A stretch of 64,000 nt of DNA from Cytophagaceae bacterium (GCA_947458545.1 CANGYH010000003.1:37809-101808); one strand, 5' to 3'; counted from the first letter of the stretch, positions 25,367 through 35,187 are shown. The notes: generated from the letters alone by a model not told the origin. Numbers and translations: made by a program.

Positions 25367-25477
25367 CTAGCGGCAGCAGGACTTCTTAGGCCTGAACCAC
25401 TTAATTACGGCCCAGAGCATCTGCAAGGGCCAAAGCAGCCACCGCCATTGCGGGGCCGGGCTTGTTTGTGCTTTCAT
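25367..25477 (-). CDS. 36-residue membrane peptide translationally coupled to copA
   Basis: The ATG (25475-25477) overlaps the copA stop as ATGA, as in coupled genes. The peptide starts MKAQTSPAPQWRWLLWPLQM, forms one Trp-rich amphipathic or membrane helix (LLWPLQMLWAVIKWF), and ends RPKKSCCR with a Cys pair. I do not recognise it. A role as a small CopA-associated peptide or copper relay is a guess from position and the Cys pair. Too short for normal gene finders. Confidence 0.55.
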   Translation of the reverse strand: MKAQTSPAPQWRWLLWPLQMLWAVIKWFRPKKSCCR

Positions 25478-27816
25478 AGCGAGCGTGCGCGAAGGAAGAG
25501 TGAATTGGTTACTACACTTACCGAGGAGAGGGCCATAGCCGCCCCGGCAAGCATAGGATTGAGCAGATAGCCGTTGATGGGATAGAGCGCCCCCGCCGCC
25601 ACCGGAATGGCCACTACGTTATAGAAGAAAGCCCAAAAGAGGTTGGAGCGAATGGTAGAGACCGTGAGCCTGGAGAGGCGCAAGGCACGGGGCACTGCCG
25701 CTAGGTCAGACGACATGAGCGTAAGCCCTGCTACCTCCATAGCCACGGCCGAGCCTGCACCCATCGCCACACCCACATCCGCCACGGCCAGGGCCTCGGC
25801 ATCGTTCACGCCGTCGCCTACCATGGCCACTTGCTTGCCTTGGGCTTGCAGCTCCTTCACGAACGCACTTTTATCGGCAGGCAAAACTTGGGCTCGCACA
25901 GAGTTTATGCCCACTTGCGTGGCTACGGCTTTGGCAGTAGCGCCATTATCGCCGGTGAGCATATGCACCTCCAATCCAAGGTCTTGCAGGCGACTAACCG
26001 CTTGGCGTGAGGTTCCTTTAACAGGGTCGGTAATCGCCAGCAGGGCTACATGGCGACTATTCCAGCCAAGCATAATGACCGTTTTGGCCTGGGCCTCCAA
26101 GGCGCTTGCCTGTTGGCTTAGGGTGGCATTCATGGCGATCCCTTCCTGCTCCATAAGGCGGATGTTACCTATGGCGATTTTTGAGCCATTGACGGTAGCC
26201 CTTACCCCAGCCGCCGTAACGGAGGTGAACCCTGATACCGACTCATTTGGTACGTCAGCAATGCTTTGTAACTTCAGGTAGGCGGTAACAGCCTTAGCTA
26301 GGGGGTGCTCTGAGCGTTGCTCCACGGCCAAGACGGCGGCGAGGGCTTGCTCCCTTTCTGAATCCGGCACTTTTTCCGCCCAAACCAAGTCAGTAACAGC
26401 AGGCTTACCTTTAGTGATCGTGCCGGTCTTATCCAGAACGACAGCCGTAACGTTTCTAGCCAGCTCCAGCGCTTCGGCATCACGCACCAGGATACCTGCC
26501 TGGGCACCTTTGCCTACCCCGACCATAACGGCCGTAGGCGTGGCCAGCCCCAGAGCACACGGGCAGGCAATGACCAGCACGGAGATAGCAGCTACCAACC
26601 CATGCGAGAAGCCTTGATCGCCGCCCCATACCAGCCAGGCCACGAATGTGAGCAACGCGATTCCGATTACAACCGGTACAAAGACTGCCGCGATACGATC
26701 TACCAGCCTCTGCACCGGTGCCTTCGAGCCTTGCGCCTCTTCAACGGTACGAATTATTTGGGCAAGCAGTGTCTCTGAGCCCACCTTATCGGCCCGGTAG
26801 GTGATAGAGCCCTGGCCGTTCAGCGTCCCGGCAAAGACAGCTTCCCCGGCAGTTTTTTTCACTGGGGCAGACTCGCCCGTGATAGTAGACTCATCAAGAT
26901 ACGTCTCGCCTGAAACCACAGTACCGTCTACTGCCACCTTTTCCCCGGCCCGTAGAATGATAACATCACCAACGGAAAGCTTAGAGACAGGCATCTCGTG
27001 TGTTGTGCCATCGGGCATCTGCATCAGCACGGTTGTAGGTTGTAAACCCATCAGCGCCTTGATGGCTGATCCAGCCCTTGCTTTAGCCCGCTCCTCAAGC
27101 ACTTTACCCAGGAGGATAAAGGCGATTACTACAGCCGCCGCCTCGAAGTAGACGGTCGGCTCTAGGCCTTGCCTGTTGAGTAGAGAGGGATAAATGGTAT
27201 TGATTGCGGAAAAGACAAAGGCGATGCCAGTGGAGAGCGCCACCAGCGTATCCATGTTCACCTGCCCGTAGCGGATGCGTTTCAGGCCTGTAACGAAGAA
27301 GCGTCGGCCAAACCAAAGCACCGGAGCGGTCAAAGCCATCATCCAGTAGTTAGCCCCCGGCAGCGAGTGATGGAAGAACATACCGATCACAAACACGGGA
27401 AGGGCAAACACCACGGCCCCTGTTGTATCCTGATAAAGCTGTTTAAGTGCTTTGCCCTCCAGTGCCTCGGCATGGGCGGCATGGTCTTCGTGCTCCTGGT
27501 GCTCCTCCATGCCAGCGTGGTGGGAGTGTTGAGCGGACTTAGGAATCACCAGTTCATAGCCAATACCGCGTATTGCCTGCTGTAGCTGCTCTGGGCCGGT
27601 CTCCATAGGACGGTAGGTAACGGCAACCTTCTTATTTACGAAGTTGACTGTCGCATCCTCCACGCCAGGCGCGGTTTTAAGAATGCTCTCGACGCTTACC
27701 GCACAAGAGGCGCAAGACATACCGACAACCGGGAAACTCTCACGCCTTGCAGGCTCGGCTTGTGCGTGTTCCTTTACCGCTTCAGCCGTTTCTTTATGAT
27801 GCACATGTGTATTCAT
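25474..27816 (-). CDS. copA: Cu(I)-exporting P1B-type ATPase
   Basis: 780 residues from ATG 27816. A His-rich N-terminus, an HMA domain with GMSCASCAVSVE (about residues 32-43), a second His-rich stretch (HSHHAGMEEHQEHEDHAAH), then the P-type ATPase: TGESAPVKK actuator loop, CPCALGLATPTAV transport motif, DKTGTITKG phosphorylation site, HPLAKAV nucleotide site, GDGVNDAEAL hinge. CPC plus the C-terminal N-Y and M-x-x-S-S residues indicates Cu(I)/Ag(I). It pumps Cu(I) from cytoplasm to periplasm, where the Cus-type pump can remove it. Confidence 0.93.
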   Translation of the reverse strand: MNTHVHHKETAEAVKEHAQAEPARRESFPVVGMSCASCAVSVESILKTAPGVEDATVNFVNKKVAVTYRPMETGPEQLQQAIRGIGYELVIPKSAQHSHHAGMEEHQEHEDHAAHAEALEGKALKQLYQDTTGAVVFALPVFVIGMFFHHSLPGANYWMMALTAPVLWFGRRFFVTGLKRIRYGQVNMDTLVALSTGIAFVFSAINTIYPSLLNRQGLEPTVYFEAAAVVIAFILLGKVLEERAKARAGSAIKALMGLQPTTVLMQMPDGTTHEMPVSKLSVGDVIILRAGEKVAVDGTVVSGETYLDESTITGESAPVKKTAGEAVFAGTLNGQGSITYRADKVGSETLLAQIIRTVEEAQGSKAPVQRLVDRIAAVFVPVVIGIALLTFVAWLVWGGDQGFSHGLVAAISVLVIACPCALGLATPTAVMVGVGKGAQAGILVRDAEALELARNVTAVVLDKTGTITKGKPAVTDLVWAEKVPDSEREQALAAVLAVEQRSEHPLAKAVTAYLKLQSIADVPNESVSGFTSVTAAGVRATVNGSKIAIGNIRLMEQEGIAMNATLSQQASALEAQAKTVIMLGWNSRHVALLAITDPVKGTSRQAVSRLQDLGLEVHMLTGDNGATAKAVATQVGINSVRAQVLPADKSAFVKELQAQGKQVAMVGDGVNDAEALAVADVGVAMGAGSAVAMEVAGLTLMSSDLAAVPRALRLSRLTVSTIRSNLFWAFFYNVVAIPVAAGALYPINGYLLNPMLAGAAMALSSVSVVTNSLFLRARSL

Positions 27817-27903
27817 AGTGCTTTGGTTTTCACTACAAACAACGCAGGCAGCCAAGAGAAGAGTTTTACACGGTTTGGGTATAGGCTTGTAGAATTATGG
27901 TCA

Positions 27904-27934
27904 TTAAAAAGGCCCATCATTGATGAGCCCTTTT
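27904..27934 (-). terminator. Terminator after the DUF305 gene
   Basis: On the minus strand AAAAGGGCTCATCA pairs with TGATGGGCCTTTTT (one mismatch), ending in T residues. It would partly separate the efflux operon from copA. Confidence 0.6.
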
Positions 27935-27951
27935 GCAAGGTTGCTAATTGG

Positions 27952-28602
27952 TTAGTGCCCACCCATCCCCGAGCCATAAGGTCGGTTGGCCAGCATCCAG
28001 TTCTGGAACTGGCCGATCTCTTTGTTCTGATCTACAATCACCCTCTCAGCAAAGCGGCGAATGAAGGGTACGTCTCCATTCTTGATAACGGCGTTGGCCA
28101 TCTCAATGGCAGATTGATGGTGGACTACCATAAGCTGTGCGAAGTCAAAATCAGCCTTGCCAGTCAAAGGCAGTAGGTCAGCCCCTCGCTCCATCTTCAT
28201 CATGGCCGAGTCGGATTCAGCCTCGAAGGGGTCTGCATTCATCATATCCATCAGCGGCGTGTGGGCGGCGATGAAGCTGTCAAGCTGAGCGATTTCCGTC
28301 TGCTGTGCCGCTTTGATCATTTGTGCCATACCCTTGATGGTTGCGTCTTGGCCGATGGCTAGCTGTTTTTCTGCCATCTCAACAGCTCCCATGTGGTGCA
28401 TCCGCATCATCTTGGCAAAGTCATGGTCAGGATCCATCGTCATGCGCATCGTCATCATGGAGTCCATAGAGGAGTGCATGATCTGCATGAAGACATTGTC
28501 GTCATGGGCCTGCACCATCAGGCCATCGGCTTCTTTCTTAGAGCAGCCGATTGTTGCTATAAGCAGCGCCGCAACGGCGGCAAGAGTGAGTCTAGTCATC
28601 AA
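27952..28602 (-). CDS. DUF305 lipoprotein, Met/His-rich copper-associated protein
   Basis: 216 residues. A lipobox (LLIATIGC) gives an outer- or inner-membrane-anchored lipoprotein. Two DUF305 repeats follow, each with the M-x-x-H-H-x-x-A-I/V-E-M signature: MMRMHHMGAVEMAEKQLA and MVVHHQSAIEMANAVI. The mature part is rich in Met and His (SMDSMMTMRMTM), suitable for Cu(I). DUF305 proteins commonly accompany copper and silver resistance genes. It lies 52 bases after the cusB-like gene. Confidence 0.88.
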   Translation of the reverse strand: MMTRLTLAAVAALLIATIGCSKKEADGLMVQAHDDNVFMQIMHSSMDSMMTMRMTMDPDHDFAKMMRMHHMGAVEMAEKQLAIGQDATIKGMAQMIKAAQQTEIAQLDSFIAAHTPLMDMMNADPFEAESDSAMMKMERGADLLPLTGKADFDFAQLMVVHHQSAIEMANAVIKNGDVPFIRRFAERVIVDQNKEIGQFQNWMLANRPYGSGMGGH

Positions 28603-28654
28603 AGCAAGAAACGAAGTATTACAGACAAGATTTTTACATAGTTTTTGGATGATG

Positions 28655-30310
28655 CTACTGATTGGCGTAGATCATCCGTGCCTGGTAAGCGCTCGTTGCA
28701 AGCACACGCTCATCGCCAGAGAGGCCTGAAGTAATGACCGTACGCTCACCACTTGCCTGTCCCGTCTTTACGTAGACGACTTTGAAAAGCTCTGGAGCTG
28801 ACTTTACAAACAGCACTGGCTTTCCGTCCACCTCGGTGATGGCAGCCGTTGGTACAGATAGTGTGCCCTGCACCGGGCGAGAGAAGGCCCGCACGTCCAC
28901 GAACTCACCGAGCTTGAAATCCTCGTCGGCGTTTACTACTTCAAAAAGTACCCGCTGGCTTTGGTTGGTTGTGTTTAGACTCTGACCCAGAGATACGAGT
29001 CGCACTTGGGCTGTAACATGCCTACGGGCAGGATCAGCACAGGTAACCGAAAAACTATCCGCAGCAGCAAACAAGGGCAGGTCTTTGTCAAAGACCTGGG
29101 CCTCGACATAGACCTTACCAAGATTCGTTACCGTAAATGCAGTGGCTCCCGCCTCCAGCGTCGCCCCTACGGCGTAGTTGAAGTTTTGTACAACGCCGTC
29201 AATCGGGCTGCGCAGTTCAATGCTTCGCCCTCCGCGTGCTCCAGAGGAGAGAGTGCCTTGGTATACGGTCAGGTTCTGGCGGGCGCGATCATAGCGGGAT
29301 TTAGCCTCAGAGAGGTCGCGTTTTGAGGCTATATCGGCCACGGTCTGCAATCGCTCATATTCCAGCCGGGCGGCTGCAAGCTCGGTCTCTAAGGTGTTAC
29401 GCTCCGCAGTAAGGGTTGTGCGGGTTTGGGCATCTACCACTTGCTCAAGGGTTGCCAGTACCTGGCCACGTTTTACTCGGGCTCCTACGGTGGCCAAGAG
29501 CGAACGTATAGTACCCGTAAACGGTGAGGTAACTACCGCCTGCCCTTGTGGAGCAGGTGCTATGGTGCCAAAGACTTTAACGCTAGGGGCAAACTGGCCA
29601 GGGGTAATCCGCTCCGTCTCCATGGTAAACAAGAACTGTGTCTCTTTGGCCACGTTCATAAAACCGGAGCCAACCATAGCGCTGCGGGCTTTTGCCGGTT
29701 GATCATGGCCCTCATGGGCAATGGCAACCTCACCACCGCTTGCAGGTAGTAACGCTGCCACTGCTAGAAACATGGCAGCCAGGCGAGGATGGCGCACACG
29801 CATCACCAAGTACATAATAAGCGCACCCAGCGCCATGGCCGCAAGTAAAAACGGCCAGCCTTGCATGGATAAACCTGAGCCTGGGGTAACTTCCTCATCC
29901 ACTACAGCGTCAATGCCGGTTAGTGCTACCAGATCGGGGCCAAGCGGAGCATTGAGCTGCACCTTTAGGGTCGCCATCGTTGGCTCAACGGTATGCTCAA
30001 AAACAAACACGCCTGGCTGAGCTGCCGTGGGCGTAATTTCTTCCTTGCCCCAGCGCAGCTTGATGGAGGAAGGCCGCGCAGGCCGGTTGGTCAAAAACTC
30101 GTTGATGTACAACCGGTAGCTCACCGTCTCGCCCACTTCGGCGGGCGCAAACTTGAGCACATATTCAAATTTGTCTGATACGGCTTCCGCTTTACGATCC
30201 TTACCTGTAGTGATGGAAGGCGTTGGTGCGTCATTGTGCCCCTCGTGGGCCATGACAGTTTGTCCCAAGAAGGGCAGACAGACTAATAAGATAATCCAAT
30301 AGCTTTTCAT
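28655..30310 (-). CDS. cusB: CusB-like RND efflux periplasmic adaptor with His-rich N-terminal domain
   Basis: 551 residues from ATG 30310 with a signal peptide. The first 150 residues form a beta domain with AHEGHNDAPTP, then a membrane helix (WPFLLAAMALGALIMYLVM) and a second AHEGHDQPAKA phrase before the adaptor proper: VTSPFTGTIRSLLATVGARV lipoyl half, coiled-coil hairpin (about 310-370), IDGVVQNFNYAVGATLEAG second lipoyl half, then beta barrel. It links the CusA pump to the outer-membrane channel and may take up Cu(I)/Ag(I). The extra N-terminal domain plus transmembrane helix is unusual compared with E. coli CusB (about 410 residues). Confidence 0.85.
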   Translation of the reverse strand: MKSYWIILLVCLPFLGQTVMAHEGHNDAPTPSITTGKDRKAEAVSDKFEYVLKFAPAEVGETVSYRLYINEFLTNRPARPSSIKLRWGKEEITPTAAQPGVFVFEHTVEPTMATLKVQLNAPLGPDLVALTGIDAVVDEEVTPGSGLSMQGWPFLLAAMALGALIMYLVMRVRHPRLAAMFLAVAALLPASGGEVAIAHEGHDQPAKARSAMVGSGFMNVAKETQFLFTMETERITPGQFAPSVKVFGTIAPAPQGQAVVTSPFTGTIRSLLATVGARVKRGQVLATLEQVVDAQTRTTLTAERNTLETELAAARLEYERLQTVADIASKRDLSEAKSRYDRARQNLTVYQGTLSSGARGGRSIELRSPIDGVVQNFNYAVGATLEAGATAFTVTNLGKVYVEAQVFDKDLPLFAAADSFSVTCADPARRHVTAQVRLVSLGQSLNTTNQSQRVLFEVVNADEDFKLGEFVDVRAFSRPVQGTLSVPTAAITEVDGKPVLFVKSAPELFKVVYVKTGQASGERTVITSGLSGDERVLATSAYQARMIYANQ

Positions 30311-30321
30311 GGTGAGGATAC

Positions 30322-31518
30322 TTATGGGGTTATGGTGCCGCCAAGGGCATTGGTTGAGATTTGGGCTTCTCGCCATTGCCGTACCAGGTCGAGATAGCGG
30401 AGCTTGATGGAAAAAGCATCATTTACTGTGCGTAGATGAGAAATAACGTCCTGTTGGCCCACCTGCTTTAACCGTGTCGAATTGCGGATGATCTCATCAG
30501 AGCGAGGGTTGAGGATGCGCTCATAGTCAGCTAGACTTTGCGCGAGCCTTTCGCGTTGACCCGTAAGCAGGATGGAGTCGAGCCGGAAGGCTTGCCGCTG
30601 AGCTGCCAGATTCTGCTCTGCAATACGCTGACCTACTCGCGATGCCGTGATGGCCGAGCGATACTGGCGCGTCCAGATGGGAATGTCTACCACCGCACGC
30701 ACGCGCAAGCTGGCGGGTGTCTCACGGTAGCCTTGGTTGAAATACCCCAGGCCAAAGGATGGCTTAAATCGACTGCGCTCAAGCTCGGTCTGACGGCGGG
30801 CTACCTCCAAGCTCTGCCTTGCCACCTGTACTACGGGGGCACTCTCGGAGCTTGGCAAGGGGCTTGCCGCTCTGGCCGAGAGGGCAAATAGAGAAGGGAG
30901 TCGCAACCCGACAACTTGCAGCCCACCTAGCGTAGCCAGCCGAGTAAGCGATGAAGCAACCAAAGCCTGATTGGCCCGCCGAGCCACTGATACCTCTATG
31001 GCTTGGGTAGCGGCAAAGCCTGATTGCAAGGCATCCGTCTGCCCGGCCTGATACAAGCGTTCAGCAGCAGAGGATATGGATCGGTAGAGCGAGTCTTGGA
31101 AGGCAAGTAGTGAATCAAGACTCTGGTAATACTGAGCTTCCAGAAAGAGCTGGCGGGCTCGCACCAGCATGTCTACACGCGAGAGTGTTGCCTGAGCCTG
31201 AGTCTGTCCCGTTTCAGACCGAAGCAGATTGCGCTGCTTCTGATAAAAGCCCGGCAGTCGAAAGGCCTGATACACTCCTGTGGCATAGAACTCGCCGGTG
31301 GGGCTTTCCAGGTTTACAACGGCATCTGGCAAGGAGAGTGCTGTGCCTTGGCGGGTCTGGCTTTGCTCTACGGTAAGACGACTGGCTTTGAGAGCCGGGC
31401 TTTGCGCTTCCACAGCAGCCAGATAGTCAAGCTCAGTCAGCCTCTGCTGACCTAACCCAAGCAGTGGTACCAGAATAAGCCCGGCACAAACCAGATTCTT
31501 AAAAGTCATCATCGGCAT
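30322..31518 (-). CDS. cusC: TolC/CusC-like outer-membrane efflux protein
   Basis: 398 residues from ATG 31518 (31512 also possible). A signal peptide (NLVCAGLILVPLLGLGQ) is followed by two long helical hairpins typical of the outer-membrane factor family, with heptad-like QSLEVARRQTELERSR and LRTVNDAFSIKLRYLDL. It starts inside the end of cusA and stops 12 bases before cusB, so the three are one operon. It forms the exit duct of the tripartite pump. Confidence 0.82.
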   Translation of the reverse strand: MPMMTFKNLVCAGLILVPLLGLGQQRLTELDYLAAVEAQSPALKASRLTVEQSQTRQGTALSLPDAVVNLESPTGEFYATGVYQAFRLPGFYQKQRNLLRSETGQTQAQATLSRVDMLVRARQLFLEAQYYQSLDSLLAFQDSLYRSISSAAERLYQAGQTDALQSGFAATQAIEVSVARRANQALVASSLTRLATLGGLQVVGLRLPSLFALSARAASPLPSSESAPVVQVARQSLEVARRQTELERSRFKPSFGLGYFNQGYRETPASLRVRAVVDIPIWTRQYRSAITASRVGQRIAEQNLAAQRQAFRLDSILLTGQRERLAQSLADYERILNPRSDEIIRNSTRLKQVGQQDVISHLRTVNDAFSIKLRYLDLVRQWREAQISTNALGGTITP

Positions 31519-34500
31519 CGGGCTTTTTGAAGTAATCAGACAAGGCCTTCTCACCAAAGGCATAGAACACAACTGGCGTTACCAGAATATCTAGCAGTGT
31601 AGAACTCAGCAGCCCACCAAGGATGACTACTGCCACCGGATGTAGAATTTCTTTGCCGGGGGCCTCCGGGTCGAGCGTGAGGGGCACGAGAGCCAGGGCA
31701 GCCACAAGGGCGGTCATCAGCACTGGCACCAGCCGCTCTAGCGAGCCGCGAATAATCATTTCTTTGCTGAACTTCTCGCCTTCGTGCTCAATAAGGTGGA
31801 TGTAATGGGAGATCATCATAATCCCGTTCCGGGAGGCTATGCCGGTGAGTGTGATAAAGCCTACGAGCGTTGCGATGGAAAACGTGCCACCAGAGAGTGC
31901 TACCGCCGCCACCGAGCCGATCAAGGCCAGGGGGATGTTGAGCATAACCTGCGCGGCAATTAGCCCGGAGCGGAAGTGCATATAGAGCACTAAAAAGATG
32001 CCGCCGAGCGAGAAGATGGAAAGCAGGCCTAGCAAGCGTGTAGCCTCCTTTTGACTCTCAAACTGGCCACCGTAGGTGATATAGTAGCCTTCACTGAGCT
32101 TTACCTCAGAGGCGATCCGGCGCTGCATGTCCTCAACGGTCGATCCCAGGTCGCGCGCCTGCACGTTTGCCGAGACCACAATTCGCCGCTGTGTGTTCTC
32201 GTGCGCTATTGTGTTCTGGCCTGTCTCGTAGCGTACATCGGCTAAAAGGCGCAAGGGCACCATGCCACCTGATGACGTAGGTATCTGCGTGTTTTCGACA
32301 GCCTCGATGGAGGTTCGCTCCACATCTTGGGCCCGCAGCAACACGTCAAAGCTTTGCTGCCCAAGCAAAATCTGAGAGCTCACCTTGCCATTTAGCAGCG
32401 TCTGTAAAACGGTGGCCACCTGACCCGACTGTACTCCATGTCGCTGCAAAGCATCACGGTTGATTTTAACGGTAAGTATGGGCACTTGCACTAGGCGCTC
32501 AATCTGGACATCGGTAGCGCCTTCAACACCGCCCACTATGTCGGCCACCTCTTGTGCTTTAGTTCTTAGCTGCGTTAGCTCGTTGCCGAAAATCTTGATA
32601 GCCACCTGGGCTCGAACTCCTGATAGTAGGTGATCTAACCGGTGCGATATGGGCTGGCCCACATTCACGGTTACGCCCTGCATAACGTTGAGCCGTCCAC
32701 GAATGTCTGCCACGATCTCTGAGGATTTACGCTCGGTACCCTCCTTAAGCATCACGTCCATCTCCGAGTTGGAAACGGGTTCTACGTGCTCATCCAGCTC
32801 GGCCCTGCCTGTTCGACGCGAGACTGACCTCACCTCAGGCACTTCCAGCATGATGCGCTCGGCCAGCGTGCCCAGACGGTTGCTCTCTTCTATGCTGGTA
32901 CCGGGCGGTAGCGAGAGGTTAATGGTAAAAGACCCTTCGTTAAAGGGCGGCAGAAATTCAGTGCCAAAGAAGGGCACCATAGCCAGTGCCCCGGCAATGA
33001 GCAAGCCGCTTATCCAAAGGATAGGCTTTGGTTTGCCCAAGGTTATGTGCAGGATGCGCTCATCCTGGCGTTTTAGCCAGCGTACCAAGGCTCCATCCTT
33101 ATGCTCTTTAGCCCCTACTTTCTTGAGCAGAAACGAGCAGAGCGCAGGCGTTACCGTAAGCGAGACCGCTAGGGATGCCAGGATGGACGTGATGTAGGCC
33201 ACCCCTAGCGGAGCGAAAATGCGCCCCTCGATGCCCTGCATGAAAAACAGAGGCAAAAACACCAGCACTACGATGATGGTAGCATAGACGATGGAGTTGC
33301 GCACCTCTGCACTTGCCTCATACACCACCCGCAGCACCGAGCGTGGCTTATCCAGCCGGGCGTTCTCCTTCAGTCTTCTAAAGACGTTCTCAACGTCTAC
33401 GATGGCATCATCCACAAGCTCGCCGATGGCGATGGCCAGCCCACCTAGGGTAAGCGTATTGATAGACAGGTCAAAGACGCGGAAGATGATGGCTGTGATT
33501 ACCAGTGATAGTGGTATAGCCGTAAGCGTGATAACTGTGGTGCGAAGGTTAAGAAGAAACAGGAACAGCACTAACACCACCAGAATGAAACCGTCGCGGA
33601 GGGCTTCCTCTACGTTGCTCACTGCATTATCAATAAAGCCGCGTTGCTGGAACACCTTAGCATCCATCCGCACGTCTTTGGGAAGACTAGGGGCCAGCTC
33701 TGCCAGAGAGCGCTCTACGGCTTGGGTAATCTCGACCGTGTTGGCACCAGGCTGTTTCTCCACTGTGAGGATTACGGCGGGGCGGCCGTTGTAGCTCCCA
33801 TCTCCACGCTTAATGGCGGCACCGTAGCGCATCTCCGCCACCTGCGAGAGCAGTACCGGCAGGCCCTCCCGATTGGCTACCACCGTCTTAGCAAGGTCTT
33901 CCAAAGAGTAGGCCCGGCCCACGTTGCGTACCAGCACTTCCGCGCCGTAGCGGTTGAAAAAGCCTCCGGTCGTGTTCTCGTTAGCCTGGCTCAAGGCACG
34001 ATCTACCTCCTCAATGGTGAGCCCGTACTGCCGCAGGCGCTCGTTGGAGACAAGCACCTGGTATTGTAATCGGTCTCCGCCAATAGGGATAACCTGGGAT
34101 ACGCCTTTGATGGAAAGCAGCCTGCGACGAATGGTAAAGTCAGAAAGCGTGCGAAGTGTGGAGGCCGGCGTAGTGTCCGATGATACGGCCACCATCATAA
34201 TCTGACCCATGATAGAACTGATGGGTCCCATCACAGGCCGTATGCCCTCAGGTAATGACACCGTAGACAGTTTTTCGGCTACGAGCTGGCGGGCCCGGTA
34301 GGGGTCTTGGCTCCAGTCAAACTCAACGAATACCATCCCGATGCCTATGGTAGCTGAAGAGCGTACCACCTCAACGCCGGGCAAGCCGTTAAGAGCTGTC
34401 TCAACAGGAAATACTACCTGCGTCTCTACCTCCTCCGGCGAGAGGCCACCTGACTCTAAGAAAACCGTAACGCGAGGACGGTTTAGGTCGGGCAGAACAT

Positions 34501-34609
34501 CAATAGGTAACCGGGTGAGCGTGTAGCCCCCAAGCACAAGCAACAGGGCCGCTACTGCTACAACAAACGTGCGGTTGTGCAGCGAAAAGCTGATTATGCG
34601 ATCCAGCAT
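31499..34609 (-). CDS. cusA: CusA-type heavy-metal RND efflux pump
   Basis: 1036 residues from ATG 34609. It has twelve membrane helices, two large periplasmic loops, the HME-RND helix 4 motif GGLAIAIGELVDDAIVDVEN (with charged D-D and E residues for proton relay), a helix 10-12 region with GIASRNGIMMISHYIHLIEH, and the N-terminal LPIDVLPDLNRPRV. It exports Cu(I)/Ag(I) or divalent ions from periplasm across the outer membrane. It starts one base after the stop of the AraC-HMA regulator. Confidence 0.93.
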   Translation of the reverse strand: MLDRIISFSLHNRTFVVAVAALLLVLGGYTLTRLPIDVLPDLNRPRVTVFLESGGLSPEEVETQVVFPVETALNGLPGVEVVRSSATIGIGMVFVEFDWSQDPYRARQLVAEKLSTVSLPEGIRPVMGPISSIMGQIMMVAVSSDTTPASTLRTLSDFTIRRRLLSIKGVSQVIPIGGDRLQYQVLVSNERLRQYGLTIEEVDRALSQANENTTGGFFNRYGAEVLVRNVGRAYSLEDLAKTVVANREGLPVLLSQVAEMRYGAAIKRGDGSYNGRPAVILTVEKQPGANTVEITQAVERSLAELAPSLPKDVRMDAKVFQQRGFIDNAVSNVEEALRDGFILVVLVLFLFLLNLRTTVITLTAIPLSLVITAIIFRVFDLSINTLTLGGLAIAIGELVDDAIVDVENVFRRLKENARLDKPRSVLRVVYEASAEVRNSIVYATIIVVLVFLPLFFMQGIEGRIFAPLGVAYITSILASLAVSLTVTPALCSFLLKKVGAKEHKDGALVRWLKRQDERILHITLGKPKPILWISGLLIAGALAMVPFFGTEFLPPFNEGSFTINLSLPPGTSIEESNRLGTLAERIMLEVPEVRSVSRRTGRAELDEHVEPVSNSEMDVMLKEGTERKSSEIVADIRGRLNVMQGVTVNVGQPISHRLDHLLSGVRAQVAIKIFGNELTQLRTKAQEVADIVGGVEGATDVQIERLVQVPILTVKINRDALQRHGVQSGQVATVLQTLLNGKVSSQILLGQQSFDVLLRAQDVERTSIEAVENTQIPTSSGGMVPLRLLADVRYETGQNTIAHENTQRRIVVSANVQARDLGSTVEDMQRRIASEVKLSEGYYITYGGQFESQKEATRLLGLLSIFSLGGIFLVLYMHFRSGLIAAQVMLNIPLALIGSVAAVALSGGTFSIATLVGFITLTGIASRNGIMMISHYIHLIEHEGEKFSKEMIIRGSLERLVPVLMTALVAALALVPLTLDPEAPGKEILHPVAVVILGGLLSSTLLDILVTPVVFYAFGEKALSDYFKKPDADDDF

Positions 34610-34610
34610 A

Positions 34611-35168
34611 TTAAAGCTTGTCCAGGGGTAAGCGCACACCTGGTTTTTGCCTGAACTCGGAAGGGGCCAGGCCGGTGAGTTTCTTGAACTGGTTGGAGAA
34701 GTGCGCCGGGCTTGAATAGCCCAACCGCTCTGAAATCTCCTGCAAGCTCAAATGAGTGGCAAGCAAAAGGTCTTTGGCAAGCTCTACTCTTAACGAGATG
34801 AGGTACTGCTCAAGCGTATGGCCTGTCTCAGAAGAGAACAAGTGGGAGATGTACGTATAGTCCAACCCCATACGCTCTGCTACCCATGAGCTAAACGTGT
34901 AAGGGGATGTCATCTGCACGCCCTTTACCCATTCCAGGGCGAGGGCTCGCACCCGGTCAATCTGGATGGTTCGCTTATCGCGCAGCCGCTCGAAACCGAG
35001 CGGCTCTAGAATCGCATCCAGTCCAGTAAGCTCCTCTTCAGTGAGGTCGCGTTCAAAGTCGATCTGCCCCAGGTTAACCGTAGCCGACGGCAGCCCTGAG
35101 GCTGCCAGTCGTTCACGGATCACAAGCTCACAGCGGGCGCAGACCATGTTCTGCACCGAAACTGTCAT
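34611..35168 (-). CDS. HMA-like domain fused to AraC DNA-binding domain: metal-responsive regulator
   Basis: 185 residues. Residues 1-65 have the beta-alpha-beta layout of an HMA domain with MVCARCELVIRERLAASG, the metal loop being C-x-x-C (Cys-Ala-Arg-Cys). Residues 85-180 are an AraC/XylS double helix-turn-helix (LDYTYISHLFSSETGHTLEQ and LSLQEISERLGYSSPAHFSN). The fusion would sense a thiophilic metal directly and control transcription. It lies in front of cusA, separated by one base, so it probably autoregulates the operon. AraC proteins with this short metal-binding head are known in Bacteroidota metal operons. Confidence 0.82.
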   Translation of the reverse strand: MTVSVQNMVCARCELVIRERLAASGLPSATVNLGQIDFERDLTEEELTGLDAILEPLGFERLRDKRTIQIDRVRALALEWVKGVQMTSPYTFSSWVAERMGLDYTYISHLFSSETGHTLEQYLISLRVELAKDLLLATHLSLQEISERLGYSSPAHFSNQFKKLTGLAPSEFRQKPGVRLPLDKL

Positions 35169-35187
35169 AGCCGTAAGGTTGCAGCGC

